From contig NZ_ACJM01000005.1 in NCBI RefSeq assembly GCF_000174415.1, positions 145,084 through 209,083 of the forward strand: a DNA stretch of 64,000 nt, read 5' to 3'. Below the pieces are notes generated by a model that did no database searches, had not been told where the DNA came from, and worked only from the letters and a program-made list of their open reading frames with translations. A program made the translations under genes and the position numbers. The DNA comes from Dethiobacter alkaliphilus AHT 1 (GTDB lineage Bacteria > Bacillota > Dethiobacteria > Dethiobacterales > Dethiobacteraceae). Below, piece by piece: positions 43,501 to 51,825 of the stretch (the first letter of the stretch is position 1; each line of letters begins with the position of its first letter).

Positions 43501-43940
43501 CCTGTGATATTCACCGTTTTGAGTCCCTGGCGCAGGCGGCGGGAAAAGCTGTTGCTGAGGTGGACGCCCAGGACCTTGAAGAAGCGGTGGCGCTGTATCG
43601 CGGTGAATATCTGGAAGGAATAGATTACGACTGGGTTGCCGCGGAACGGGAGCGGTTGAACCAACTCTACTTGCAGGTTTTGGACCGACTGGCTCATTAT
43701 TATGCCGCTGAAGGCCAGTACTCCCGGGCTGCCTCGTGTTTACGGGCCATTCTGCGTGCTAATCCCCTGCTGGAGGAGGCCCATGCCCTGCTCATGCAGG
43801 TCTATGCCGGCATGGGAGACCGGATGGCCGTATTGCAGCAGTATGAAACGCTGACCGAGGTGCTGGAAGAAGAACTGGGTGTGGATCCCAGTCCCAAAAC
43901 CAGGGAGCTATATTATAAACTTTGTTCTGAAGAGGAATAA
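40569..43940 (+). CDS. Giant MalT-type ATPase / BTAD (SARP-like) transcriptional activator
   Basis: 1123 residues from TTG 40569 behind GGGAGGGG (ATG 40530 is the alternative). N-terminal STAND/MalT-like ATPase: Walker A SAPAGYGKTVLI, Walker B EEMILVIDDYHAI, then VLSSRTLPPLHLGRL. The middle (about 350-780) is TPR-like repeats; about 800-850 resembles HEAT repeats (HPDPAVRRRVIAPLA, DVDEGVRDQALAVA). The C-terminus has an OmpR-like winged helix (about 880-960: WRTTKARDLFAYLIHHREKPVQKEKILEDLWP) and a BTAD domain to the end (LGVDPSPKTRELYYKL). MalT-like N-termini normally carry a LuxR HTH; here DNA binding is SARP-like. Remnants of its 3' end occur at 53904 and 57016. Confidence 0.88.
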   Translation: MSLSDRILASKLLAPRTGVRLLARPRLLEKFTDYQSRKLTLISAPAGYGKTVLISQFAGQVKAQVVWYQLDHFDNDLALFVQHLLAGIEKHLPGLGVEIMDLVERGTDLQKELRRITTALVNSLTANLEEEMILVIDDYHAIEEEAVHGFMEQLLEYLPDKVHMVLSSRTLPPLHLGRLKIAGLMEEINLEDLRFRTDEISGFLLAENNEPVSGETISYLDEETGGWAAALRLAGLSINSVKVRQKASARRTNSHRKEIYHYLASEVLQNLPQDLADFVQSTAVLDFMTPQICDLFLDRDDSYEVLDSLEEQNLFAVVGEGDVYRYHHLFRDFLLSRLGEKKSNLLQKAGQCYLQAGYPVRAVECFLGAGDFGRAVHAVENVAGTMLLHSRWQTVRRWLQSIPEDIKQEHPKMLLFEGVVLLNSGRLEQAEGLIRQAAEALAQTGDQDGIFQTKLYLARILRSRGDYGQSMQMLEEILPQFAGRPVAEWYDMTMEYSLVLGMRGELDKAVHLLNQALTLAEQEGEVHIAAQLVERLGEIHFIKGDYSKAVTVHHRAAEMAPEQERQSFLLRDSIATIYHDWGDLDQALEYAQNSLKAKEQLGMTEALPYALQQLAVVQAALGQFDVAEENFMRSIDLAGQLGGEIFFQARSKALYGRFLGSRGRLEEARQLVDEALEMARGQSQFIYAVCLQAAAPVFIWQGEPQKGAAMLEQALSVLEQIGAKYSICVTCAFLALAKRQLGEDAAAQNYAVRCLELAAPESCIQLFVANPEMMLPVVRVGLEKGLAPEFVKEIIRRMGEQAAEMLAELAVHPDPAVRRRVIAPLAIIGREQAVKKMLSDVDEGVRDQALAVAQTFAQPPKAEARPVKQETQPHPFAREACLQVSCLGAFHVSGGEKEVAWRTTKARDLFAYLIHHREKPVQKEKILEDLWPETDPEQASTLFHTNLYQLRRAVKNVAGEQPVRHKSGQYRLDEEMFSCDIHRFESLAQAAGKAVAEVDAQDLEEAVALYRGEYLEGIDYDWVAAERERLNQLYLQVLDRLAHYYAAEGQYSRAASCLRAILRANPLLEEAHALLMQVYAGMGDRMAVLQQYETLTEVLEEELGVDPSPKTRELYYKLCSEEE

Positions 43941-43943
43941 ACG

Positions 43944-43986
43944 GCACTAAAAAAGACAAGGGCCTAACCCTTGTCTTTTTTAGTGC
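43944..43986. terminator. Bidirectional terminator, 19-bp perfect stem
   Basis: 43944-43962 pairs with 43968-43986 around CCTAA, with six A and six T in the stem; separates the activator from the convergent methyltransferase island. Confidence 0.9.
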
Positions 43987-44008
43987 TTAACCCATATCTT
44001 TAAATCAC

Positions 44009-44926
44009 TCACCTGTGCTTATACAGGATACGCTTTAACTCCCGGTCGGTAAAATGGGGGTCGTCATTTTTAACATATGGCAGCAGAATCCTTTTTTTTC
44101 GCAGTATCTCACTGGAGATATTGGCTTCTATTTCATCGGTGTTATAAAGCTCGGCTTTACTGATGGTATGGCCAAAAGGGTTAACGATTTCGCTGCCGCC
44201 CCAAAAACGGTAAGGATTGTCCCCACCTGTGGTGGAATGTTCCACAGTTTGTCCCGGCGGAATGACCGGTAAGCCGTTTTTGAGCTTGCCGGATGTCAAC
44301 TCTTCGCCCACACGGTTGGCACAAATGTTGTAGATACCAAAAATGCGGGCATAAAAAGTGTTAATAACACCCCAGGTTTCTATATTGCTGAATTCCGAAC
44401 CCATGGAACCCTGAGAAGAATTAAACAGGGTAACAAAGATATCCGCTTTCTGTGTAATCCCCAGATAGGGCAAAGACGGATGCCACATATCGTTGCAGAT
44501 AAAGACGGCAATATGAAAACCCATATAATCAAAGGTGCAAATTCGTTTACCGGTGGAAAAGAGCTTGCCTTCCTCAAAAACACCGTAATTGGGCAGGTTT
44601 GTTTTGCGATAGGCGAAAACAATTTCCCCGTCCACCAGCACCAGAGCAGAGTTGTAAAAGTTCATTGAGCGTGATTCCTCAATAAAGCCAACTATTGCAG
44701 CGGTGCCTTTGGAAGCCGCTGCCAGAGATTTAATTTCATCTGAATCCATGCGGAGAGCCACCTCATGAAAACGGTCCCCCACAAAATAGCCGGTCAGTGC
44801 CAATTCGGGGAATACCACCAGGTCCGATCCTTTTTCCCGTGCGTGGTGAATTTTGCTGATAACATCTTCTAAGTTGCTCTTTAAATCCAGTAGCTTAGGC
44901 GCCGTTTGGTAGACGGTAACTTTCAT
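44009..44926 (-). CDS. Nitrilase/carbon-nitrogen hydrolase superfamily amidase
   Basis: 305 residues. The catalytic triad is visible: Glu in FPELALTGYF (about 42), Lys in YRKTNLPNYGVFEEG (about 113) and Cys in VFICNDMWHP (about 149). The family hydrolyses amides, N-carbamyl compounds or the ammonia-donor amide of NAD synthetase; branch unknown. No signal peptide; cytoplasmic. It is the last gene of the methyltransferase island, after the epimerase-like gene. ATG at 44926 follows AAAAGGGGGGGG. Confidence 0.88.
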   Translation of the reverse strand: MKVTVYQTAPKLLDLKSNLEDVISKIHHAREKGSDLVVFPELALTGYFVGDRFHEVALRMDSDEIKSLAAASKGTAAIVGFIEESRSMNFYNSALVLVDGEIVFAYRKTNLPNYGVFEEGKLFSTGKRICTFDYMGFHIAVFICNDMWHPSLPYLGITQKADIFVTLFNSSQGSMGSEFSNIETWGVINTFYARIFGIYNICANRVGEELTSGKLKNGLPVIPPGQTVEHSTTGGDNPYRFWGGSEIVNPFGHTISKAELYNTDEIEANISSEILRKKRILLPYVKNDDPHFTDRELKRILYKHR

Positions 44927-44973
44927 GATGCCCCCCCCTTTTAATTGAAATAGTAGCCGGCTGGTTCCCTCTT

Positions 44974-45750
44974 TCAGCGGTTGTCATGGTTTCCTTGCCA
45001 TTTTTCCAAAAGCTTCTTCTTAGAATACAAAACATAATCCTTGTCTTCAGAAAAAATTTCTAGGGTTACCGTGCCGTCATAGAAAGATTTCAGGACGTTT
45101 ATCAGGTTATCCCAATCAATATTTCCCGTCCCTATAGGCAGGTGAAGGTCATCTATACTGTTATTATCGTGCAGATGAATATGCATCAGTTTATCTTTGT
45201 ACCGAAGCAAATATTCTACAGGATCCCGGCCATAAAGATTTAGGTGGCCGATATCAGCGTGAAAATAAAGTTGGTCGTTTAATGCCAGGATCCTGTCAAT
45301 ATTGCCGGCATGATCATGAATCGTCCCCAGCGGCTCCAGCATTATTTTAACTCCTGCTTTTGACGCATAGCTTAAAATGCTTTGTATTGACTCAGTTTGG
45401 AATTTTACACCTTCATCTTCTGAAAACAGGGACGTAGGCCAGTTTGAATGTATGGTTACAAAATCACACCCTACGTTGGCAAAAACGTCCAGGTATCTGT
45501 TGACAATTTCCACTGCGCAGGTTCTCAGCTCGCTAAACGATGAACCAATGGGCAAATACCAGGCGGCATGGCCGACCCGTTCCAGGCCGTAAAAATCCAG
45601 CTGACTCTTGATTTCCCTGACATTGAACTTACCCAGTTCACTTTTATCCGGTTCCAGGAATAAGTCAATGAAATCAAACCCGTTATCGGCTATCCATTTT
45701 ATTTCATCTTTTATTACTTTACGGGGGTTATTGGGAAACCCAACCTTCAT
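44974..45750 (-). CDS. Sugar phosphate isomerase/epimerase-like TIM barrel (AP-endonuclease 2 fold)
   Basis: 258 residues. KVGFPNNPRKVIKDEIKWIADNGFDFIDLFLEP opens the barrel; metal-site candidates are Glu in IMLEPLG, Asp and His in YFHADIGHLNLYG, His-His in LMHIHLHDN and the late Glu in VTLEIFSED, the pattern of xylose-isomerase-like metal-dependent epimerases and AP endonucleases IV. The substrate is unknown; in this island it may act on the demethylated skeleton. ATG at 45750 follows CAGGTGATG. Confidence 0.85.
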   Translation of the reverse strand: MKVGFPNNPRKVIKDEIKWIADNGFDFIDLFLEPDKSELGKFNVREIKSQLDFYGLERVGHAAWYLPIGSSFSELRTCAVEIVNRYLDVFANVGCDFVTIHSNWPTSLFSEDEGVKFQTESIQSILSYASKAGVKIMLEPLGTIHDHAGNIDRILALNDQLYFHADIGHLNLYGRDPVEYLLRYKDKLMHIHLHDNNSIDDLHLPIGTGNIDWDNLINVLKSFYDGTVTLEIFSEDKDYVLYSKKKLLEKWQGNHDNR

Positions 45751-45783
45751 TAGTTCATCACCTGCGCGTTAAAAGATATGGAA

Positions 45784-47235
45784 TTACTTAAATGGATCCC
45801 ATCTTGCAGTAAGGCCCTCGTAACCCTGTGGAAAATGCTCCTGGAAGAGCTTATAAAAATAGAGTTCTTTTGGTGACTGCAGCGCTATGCCTCCGGAGCT
45901 TTTTGGCGATTGCTGAAGCTCCTTTTCCCCAATGGAGGCCGGAATGGCTTGATCAACCTGATCATCTACTCCAACACCACGGGAAAATCTTAATTTTGGA
46001 CGATCTGCAATTTCCTGAGGAAGAAAATCTCTGAAAGCTTCGCGCAGAATCCATTTTTCAATGGACGCGTCTTCTTTCTGGTAGACCTTAAGGTCCATAG
46101 GTATGTTATTGGCCAGGGAAACCACTGCCGGGTGTAGAAACGGAGCAAAATATTCAATACTGTTGGCCATCCAGCCCCGGTCAAGCCTGCGAAGGGCCGT
46201 ATTATAAGATACTTCCAGCAATTTCCTGCCAATTCTCTCTTTTTCTTCAGGGTCCGAAATATCCTGAAGTTCCCTGAAATACCCGCCAAAAAGCTCATCA
46301 GCGCCTTCACCCACCAGCACACTGTTTACATGATCTGATGCAAAACGAGATGTGTAATAGTTGGCGATAAACCCTGTAATACAATCCTCATCAAAGGATT
46401 CCAGGTACCAAACCGCCTCTGGAAGAACATTTTTTATATCTTCCCGGGTTATTTCATAGATATGGTGATCAACACCAAGTTGGTCTGCCAGAAGCTTTGC
46501 ATACTCCAGGTCTTCACCGTGACGTTCGGCAAAGGTAGCTGTAAAAGCTGCAATATCCTTGTCAAACTCACGGGCTACAGCCAATATAATCGAACTGTCC
46601 AGCCCACCGCTTAAAGCAACTCCCTTAATATTACCGCTGGAGATTGCCTGCTCTATAGACTTGATGAGTAACTCCCTGACGGCTTTAATAGCTTCCTCAG
46701 TAGACTCCCACTCAGGAAGAGTAACAGAGCAGTTCTTAAACTGTCCAAGCCCTTTTTGGGTTGAATAATAGTGACCGGGCGGTAATTCTTCCACACTGTC
46801 GGCGCGCTGTTTCAGCGCCTTTGCTTCAGACGCAAACAAAAAATCTCCCTGGGGCAACTCATGATATACCAATGGCCGCGCTCCTACATGATCCCGGGCA
46901 ATTATACATTCATTTTCATCCATAATGGCACAGGAAAAGCTGCCAACCATTCGGCTAAACGCATCTTTGCCGTGTTTCATATATTCTTCTCTCAGATAGT
47001 CGGCATCTGAAGCGCCATTTTGCCGGTCATCACGAATCAGCGTTCCGTCCATAATCACAAAGGGCGCTTTATCACCGCTAAAGCCAAGGGAGTTTGCTCC
47101 CACAAATCCGGCAAAACCTGATGGGACAGCCTGCAATGAGGGGCTGCCTGAACCTCGATGTTTTATAGCTTCTATCATTTGTTCCACATCTTTTGCTGTT
47201 GCACGTTCCCCAATATATCCCGCTAAACCAGACAT
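45784..47235 (-). CDS. Asparagine synthetase B-like amidotransferase/ligase lacking glutaminase Cys2
   Basis: 483 residues. N-terminal Ntn-like domain of about 180 residues begins MSGLAGYIGERA instead of MCGI..., so the nucleophilic Cys2 of class II glutaminases is Ser. HRGSGSPSLQ corresponds to the HRGPD segment. The C-terminal synthetase domain is intact: PP-loop ALSGGLDSSIILA, GEGADELFGGYF and the conserved RFSRGV end. It should adenylate a carboxylate and form an amide with ammonia or an amine, not with glutamine, comparable to beta-lactam synthetase-type AsnB relatives. ATG at 47235 follows AGGAGG. It lies 50 bp after the third MttB-like gene. Confidence 0.87.
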   Translation of the reverse strand: MSGLAGYIGERATAKDVEQMIEAIKHRGSGSPSLQAVPSGFAGFVGANSLGFSGDKAPFVIMDGTLIRDDRQNGASDADYLREEYMKHGKDAFSRMVGSFSCAIMDENECIIARDHVGARPLVYHELPQGDFLFASEAKALKQRADSVEELPPGHYYSTQKGLGQFKNCSVTLPEWESTEEAIKAVRELLIKSIEQAISSGNIKGVALSGGLDSSIILAVAREFDKDIAAFTATFAERHGEDLEYAKLLADQLGVDHHIYEITREDIKNVLPEAVWYLESFDEDCITGFIANYYTSRFASDHVNSVLVGEGADELFGGYFRELQDISDPEEKERIGRKLLEVSYNTALRRLDRGWMANSIEYFAPFLHPAVVSLANNIPMDLKVYQKEDASIEKWILREAFRDFLPQEIADRPKLRFSRGVGVDDQVDQAIPASIGEKELQQSPKSSGGIALQSPKELYFYKLFQEHFPQGYEGLTARWDPFK

Positions 47236-47285
47236 TAAATTTCCTCCTTTTATTTTAAAAGCGGACTCATAACCAGCATCATATT

Positions 47286-48755
47286 TTATGCCTTCGCAGT
47301 TAATAATGTCTTCAAAGTCTCTGCAGTATTTGACAAATCAAGGGGGGCATCAATTCTGTTTCCAGAATAAAGATAGCCTTCCCTGAGACCCTTACGGGCG
47401 CTTCTCATAAAGACAGTGCTGCCTCCGGAACTGGTTGCTGCTTTTTCAATAGCGGCAAGCTGCTTATCAATATATTCCTCGCTATAAGGTTCCAGGGGAG
47501 TTTCAATATAACGTATCCGGGCATCCAGTTCAGCTTCTATCTTGTCATCCACCGAAACACCAAAACGGCTGAGTCCTTCTACAGCAGCATTTTTTGCTAA
47601 TTTTGCAATTTCGCCGGACTGATCCTCACTGAATTTTTCTTTTACAATCCCCAACAGAGTATCGTCTATTACATACTGATATGGCGAAACCGACATGACC
47701 TGCTGAAGCATGCCTAAAGCACTGTTTGTATATTGTGCGCCTGATGCCGACTCATAGACCAGGCTAAGCACTTTTTCACTAATTCCCTGTGCAGACGGTA
47801 CTTCCTCATCGGAAACTGCGGCAGTTCCACAGCAGGGAAGATTGTAATAACGGCAAAGTTGCGCCGCCAGGGCAACTCGTCTGATACTTTCCGGTTGGCA
47901 CCAGCGGGGGGTTCCGTCGGTATAAAGGTTGGAAGTGATGGGTATCCCCCGATACAGCACCTTAGCACCGGGCCGAATGGCATTGGCCAACACATATCCA
48001 AACAAAAGCTCGGCATTTATTTGCAGCAGTTCCCCAACTTCAGATAATGGTGCGGTGCTTCCCCCCTGGGGACAGCTGGATATAGCAACGGGCAGATCTT
48101 TTTCCAGCAGAGCAATTAATTTGTCACCTGCAGAATTATCCATAACCAGAGGACTTAACACCAGGCAGACGATAAAAGAAACATGTGCCGGATCTCCGAT
48201 TATTTCCAGGACCTCATCCAAACGTTCTTTCTTGATGAGATTGGCAAGATTCATCGGTTTTGAGCAGTATTCTGAAAAAATTCTGGCCTTCTCCACATCC
48301 ATTTGGTCATCCGGAACATCACATTCCACAGGGCGGGTAATAAAATCAACATTTTTCAGTTTGTTGCAAAGAGCCAGAATCTGTTTTAAATCTTCCGTTC
48401 CCGCAGATCTTTTCTCCCATCCGTCGGAAGTACGATCCACAACATAGAGTGCCTGGCCACCGGTACCAAATTTAACCTGGTTTTCAGCCGCATTGACCGT
48501 AAACCCATAGGCCGGGTCCGGCGCATCAAACTTAATGGATTTGGCAGTATCCGCTATAGCGTTTTCCACCATATCGCGGGGAATACAAATTCTGTCCCCT
48601 TTACGCTCAGCTCCCCGGGATAAGAGCATTTCAACAATACCTTCATGTGTTACCTTAACCCCTGTTTGTTCTAAAAGCTTGCAGGTTCCTGCATGAATTG
48701 CCTGCATTTCCGCAGGGGAAAGCATTTTTTTCAGGTGTTTATCAGAAACAATCAT
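47286..48755 (-). CDS. MttB-superfamily methyltransferase, paralogue 3 (non-pyrrolysine)
   Basis: 489 residues, normal MttB length, with no internal TAG. LSPAEMQAIHAGTCKLLEQTGVKVTHEG is the typical start; VKFGTGGQALYVVDR, ISSCPQGGSTAPLSEVGELLQINAELLFGYVLA and GAKVLYRGIP are the TIM-barrel signatures shared with glycine betaine methyltransferase MtgB. It would transfer a methyl group from a quaternary amine to the corrinoid protein, whose gene it overlaps by 4 bp (ATGA). The substrate differs, probably, from those of the two paralogues; identity between the three is low by eye. Confidence 0.88.
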   Translation of the reverse strand: MIVSDKHLKKMLSPAEMQAIHAGTCKLLEQTGVKVTHEGIVEMLLSRGAERKGDRICIPRDMVENAIADTAKSIKFDAPDPAYGFTVNAAENQVKFGTGGQALYVVDRTSDGWEKRSAGTEDLKQILALCNKLKNVDFITRPVECDVPDDQMDVEKARIFSEYCSKPMNLANLIKKERLDEVLEIIGDPAHVSFIVCLVLSPLVMDNSAGDKLIALLEKDLPVAISSCPQGGSTAPLSEVGELLQINAELLFGYVLANAIRPGAKVLYRGIPITSNLYTDGTPRWCQPESIRRVALAAQLCRYYNLPCCGTAAVSDEEVPSAQGISEKVLSLVYESASGAQYTNSALGMLQQVMSVSPYQYVIDDTLLGIVKEKFSEDQSGEIAKLAKNAAVEGLSRFGVSVDDKIEAELDARIRYIETPLEPYSEEYIDKQLAAIEKAATSSGGSTVFMRSARKGLREGYLYSGNRIDAPLDLSNTAETLKTLLTAKA

Positions 48756-49435
48756 GATGCATCCTTAACCTCTTGAACTTTTTGCAAGGCATCCATGACA
48801 TCCCGGCAGTAAAAATCTGCGCCAATTTTTTCTGCAAACTGTTTTGAGGTAGGTGCTCCGCCGATAAATATCTTGATATCGGAAAAACCTTCTTTTCTGA
48901 TAAGCTTAACGGTCTCCTCCATTTCAATCATGGTAGAAGTGAGCAGAGCGGAGAGACCCACGAAGTCTGGTTTAAATTCCCTGATAGCCTCAACCACTTC
49001 TTCCGAAGAAACATCAATACCTAAATCCTTAACCTGATAGCCTACGCCTTTGAGCATGGTAGCCACAATATTTTTACCTATATCATGCAAATCGCCTTTT
49101 ACGGTGGCAATGAGGTATTTACCTTTATCGGAACTGCTGCCTGCCTTAAGTTTTGGCTCTAAGATATCCATGGCCTGACCCACACATTCTGCACTTGCCA
49201 GCATATCCGGCAGGATAAATTCCCCTGACTCAAATCTTTCTCCCACCTGCTCCATGGCAGCCGGGAACACGTCTAATATTTCTTTGGGATCGATACCCTC
49301 ATCCAGGGCTTGCTCCATTAGTTCCAATGTTCCTGGTGTACCTTCCATAGTTCCGTCAAAGCCTTCGTCATCCGCGTCAAGGTGCCCCATTACGATGGAA
49401 TACTCCAACTCTTTTAATAAGTTATCTTTACTCAT
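48752..49435 (-). CDS. Methyltransferase corrinoid protein (MtbC/MttC-like)
   Basis: 227 residues. A helical cap (about 1-98, with EGTPGTLELMEQALDEGIDPKEIL) precedes a Rossmann-like B12-binding domain: DLHDIGKNIV places the cobalt-ligating His at 117 in the DxHxxG motif, followed by SALLTSTM and IFIGGAPTSKQFAEKIGADFY. It carries the methyl group on Co(I)/Co(III) between the MttB proteins and the pterin methyltransferase. It is the only corrinoid protein for three MttB paralogues. ATG at 49435 follows GAGGATTATC. A reductive activase (RamA/RACo) is not in the window. Confidence 0.94.
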   Translation of the reverse strand: MSKDNLLKELEYSIVMGHLDADDEGFDGTMEGTPGTLELMEQALDEGIDPKEILDVFPAAMEQVGERFESGEFILPDMLASAECVGQAMDILEPKLKAGSSSDKGKYLIATVKGDLHDIGKNIVATMLKGVGYQVKDLGIDVSSEEVVEAIREFKPDFVGLSALLTSTMIEMEETVKLIRKEGFSDIKIFIGGAPTSKQFAEKIGADFYCRDVMDALQKVQEVKDAS

Positions 49436-49447
49436 GATAATCCTCCT

Positions 49448-50968
49448 CTAAGATTGTTTTAGTAATCCTGGTATTTTTTGATATACTTCCTGGATTGTTT
49501 CCTCCGGCAAAGTGTTCGAATTATCGGCAAGATAAGCGTCAAGCTTTGCCTGTGCCTGTACAAAAACCTGATCTTCCTCGCCCTCTGAGATAAATTCATA
49601 AATATCGGAAACTATGTTTCTGCGAAGCTGCTTTCTGACTTTCCGGATAAACATACCTGATCCTTCTGCGGTAGTTTTGATCTCCTGTATAGCTTCTTCA
49701 ATATGTTTTTCCTCGAAGCTCGGGCTGCGCAAAAGATCCTTTACCATAGCGATTGTGGCATTATCCAGGACGGCCTGCAGCGGGGAGAAGATATTTGTGC
49801 CGTCAAGAAGGCCAAAAGAATAGTGAATATAGTGTGCTCCGGCAGAAGCAACCTCCTTGTATGAATATAGCTTTTCAGCCATTGCCTGAATCCCCGGGCG
49901 TTTTGCGTCACCAACCCCTGATGATGAATAGCACGGTATACCATAAAACCGTGCCATTTGGGCACACCCCATGGCATAGTGGCTGAAATTAGCCGTACCA
50001 TAACAATCGTTAAGTGTATCAAGGCGTGTCCGCACCGGCACGGACCCGTATAAAACAGGTGCTCCCGGATTAGAAAACTGGGCCAATGCAATGCCTGCCA
50101 GGATTTCGGCATTGATCTGCATGAGTATGCCTTCTTCCTGAACCGGTGCCGTCAAGCCCCCCTGAGGAGATGAAGATATAACCATGGGAATGTTCTCCTC
50201 TGCAATGGCTATTACTTTCTCAGAGCTGTCGGCAACCATATACAGAGGACTCTTTATTGGACAGACAATAAAAGACAACGGGAGATGAGACTGCTCCCCG
50301 GCAATAATTTTTGCCAAAGATATTACCTCAGGCAGAGCCTTGACATCAGCCAGGCCCCCCTGGACATGTTTTGCGCAGTTCAGCAAAGCATTAAAAAAAA
50401 CATTTACATCTTTGTTGGATTCGTCTATCCCCTCGTCCTGGATGTTTACATTTCTGATAAAGAAATCTGCATGTTCCAGGTGGTCTATAAGACGGGCTGA
50501 TTCACGCAGGGCAGAGATGGAGCCAGCCTCTTCCTGAAATACGGGGTACTGCAGTTTATTTTGTTCATTGTCGGCACTTACAAAGTTTTCTATCTTAGAC
50601 CTGAGATAGATATTTGTTTCTGAGCCGGTTCCAAAATATACCGCAGGAACATTTGCATCTAAATATAAGGTGTTTTGGGGATCTCTGGCACCGAGAACAA
50701 CCTGGGAAGGCACACTGCTGAGTGCCTTTTTAAGTACTTTTTCCGGAAAAATTATTTTCCACTGCTTTTGCTTTTCGTCTTTAATTTCAGTTACCGTGCA
50801 CCCTGCACTGCGATATACATCGGCAGCCTGTTCTCCCGCACATTTAAGTCCTTGTTCCTGCAACAGTTTCATTGAGGCCTCATGTATTGCCTCAACCTGT
50901 GCTTGGGTAAGACGTTCAACAGGCTGTACATGCAGAGGTTTTCTGTACTGAACTTTTTGTTCATCCAA
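49448..50968 (-). CDS. MttB-superfamily methyltransferase, paralogue 2 (non-pyrrolysine)
   Basis: 506 residues. VERLTQAQVEAIHEASMKLLQEQGLKCAGEQA opens the protein; VYFGTGSETNIYLRS, ISSSPQGGLTAPVQEEGILMQINAEILAGIALA and GAPVLYGSVPVRT are the barrel signatures. No amber codon interrupts it, so it is not a pyrrolysine trimethylamine methyltransferase. TTG at 50968 directly follows the TAA of the pterin methyltransferase gene and sits behind GAGGTG, implying tight coupling. Corrinoid protein gene 12 bp downstream. Confidence 0.88.
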   Translation of the reverse strand: MDEQKVQYRKPLHVQPVERLTQAQVEAIHEASMKLLQEQGLKCAGEQAADVYRSAGCTVTEIKDEKQKQWKIIFPEKVLKKALSSVPSQVVLGARDPQNTLYLDANVPAVYFGTGSETNIYLRSKIENFVSADNEQNKLQYPVFQEEAGSISALRESARLIDHLEHADFFIRNVNIQDEGIDESNKDVNVFFNALLNCAKHVQGGLADVKALPEVISLAKIIAGEQSHLPLSFIVCPIKSPLYMVADSSEKVIAIAEENIPMVISSSPQGGLTAPVQEEGILMQINAEILAGIALAQFSNPGAPVLYGSVPVRTRLDTLNDCYGTANFSHYAMGCAQMARFYGIPCYSSSGVGDAKRPGIQAMAEKLYSYKEVASAGAHYIHYSFGLLDGTNIFSPLQAVLDNATIAMVKDLLRSPSFEEKHIEEAIQEIKTTAEGSGMFIRKVRKQLRRNIVSDIYEFISEGEEDQVFVQAQAKLDAYLADNSNTLPEETIQEVYQKIPGLLKQS

Positions 50969-51793
50969 TTAACTCACCTCTTCCTCAAATACCCCCTGCC
51001 TGATAGCTCTGGAGAATTTTCTGCAAAACTTATCATTACCGGCAAGTAAGTTACCCATGACAACAGACTGTTGGATACTTTTTTGGGTGGGATCACAAAT
51101 AGCTGAATGCAAACCAAAACAAACAGCTGTGGTTAGAAAAGACCCGTTTACCAAAGAGCGTTTTTTCAACCCATGAGAAATGTTGGATAAGCCCATGGTG
51201 GTTTTGGCCTGCGGGAAGAGCTCATTAATTTTCTGGATGGTCTTAAAGGTAACCATAGCCTGCTTTTCATCTGTTGAAACAGGAAGCACAAGGGGATCAA
51301 AAAAGACAAGCTCTTCCTTCAATCCTCTTTTTGTAACTTCGTTTAATATTGCTTCACAGGCAGCCAGTCTTTTCTCAGCCTCAGCAGGTATGCCATCCTT
51401 ATCCATAGCAAGGGCTATGAGAGGAACTTGGTACTGAGAGGCAAGTTCAATAATTTCTATAGACTGCGCAGTCAGTTCACCATTAATGGAATTTAGCATC
51501 CACGGCCTGCGGTTATCCAGGTGCTCCACAGCGTGTTTAAGAGTTTCAGCGCTGGATGAATCCAGGACAATCTTCTTATCTGTACACTCCAGGGCTATAT
51601 CAATAAGCCAGCATAAATCATCCTTTTCCTGCTGTACATTTCCTGAACCTGTGCCCGCATTCAGGTCAATATAATGTGCTCCTGCAGAATCCTGCATGGT
51701 TATTTCAGCTTTAATGGTATCGGCATCTTTCTGTTGAATGGCATTTTTTATACTTCGCCTGGTTGCATTAACCCGTTCTCCGATAATAATCAT
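50969..51793 (-). CDS. Pterin-binding methyltransferase (MtgA/AcsE-like, methylcorrinoid:THF)
   Basis: 274 residues, the length of free-standing MeTr proteins. MIIIGERVNATRRSIKNAI is the start typical of these barrels; YIDLNAGTG, IVLDSSSAETL, MLNSINGE and TTMGLSNISHGLKKR (Asn near 205, which protonates the pterin N5 in the family) line the folate site. It would move the methyl group from the corrinoid protein to tetrahydrofolate, feeding the Wood-Ljungdahl methyl branch. The C-terminus is highly charged. ATG at 51793 follows GGAGTGG. Confidence 0.92.
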   Translation of the reverse strand: MIIIGERVNATRRSIKNAIQQKDADTIKAEITMQDSAGAHYIDLNAGTGSGNVQQEKDDLCWLIDIALECTDKKIVLDSSSAETLKHAVEHLDNRRPWMLNSINGELTAQSIEIIELASQYQVPLIALAMDKDGIPAEAEKRLAACEAILNEVTKRGLKEELVFFDPLVLPVSTDEKQAMVTFKTIQKINELFPQAKTTMGLSNISHGLKKRSLVNGSFLTTAVCFGLHSAICDPTQKSIQQSVVMGNLLAGNDKFCRKFSRAIRQGVFEEEVS

Positions 51794-51825
51794 GTTACCA
51801 CTCCTTCCAAAGCTCGAACCTCCTC

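Noticed and set aside
42351..43697. Long minus-strand open frame inside the activator gene
   Set aside because: Its translation has no recognisable domain, no start signal, and lies entirely opposite strongly conserved coding sequence.
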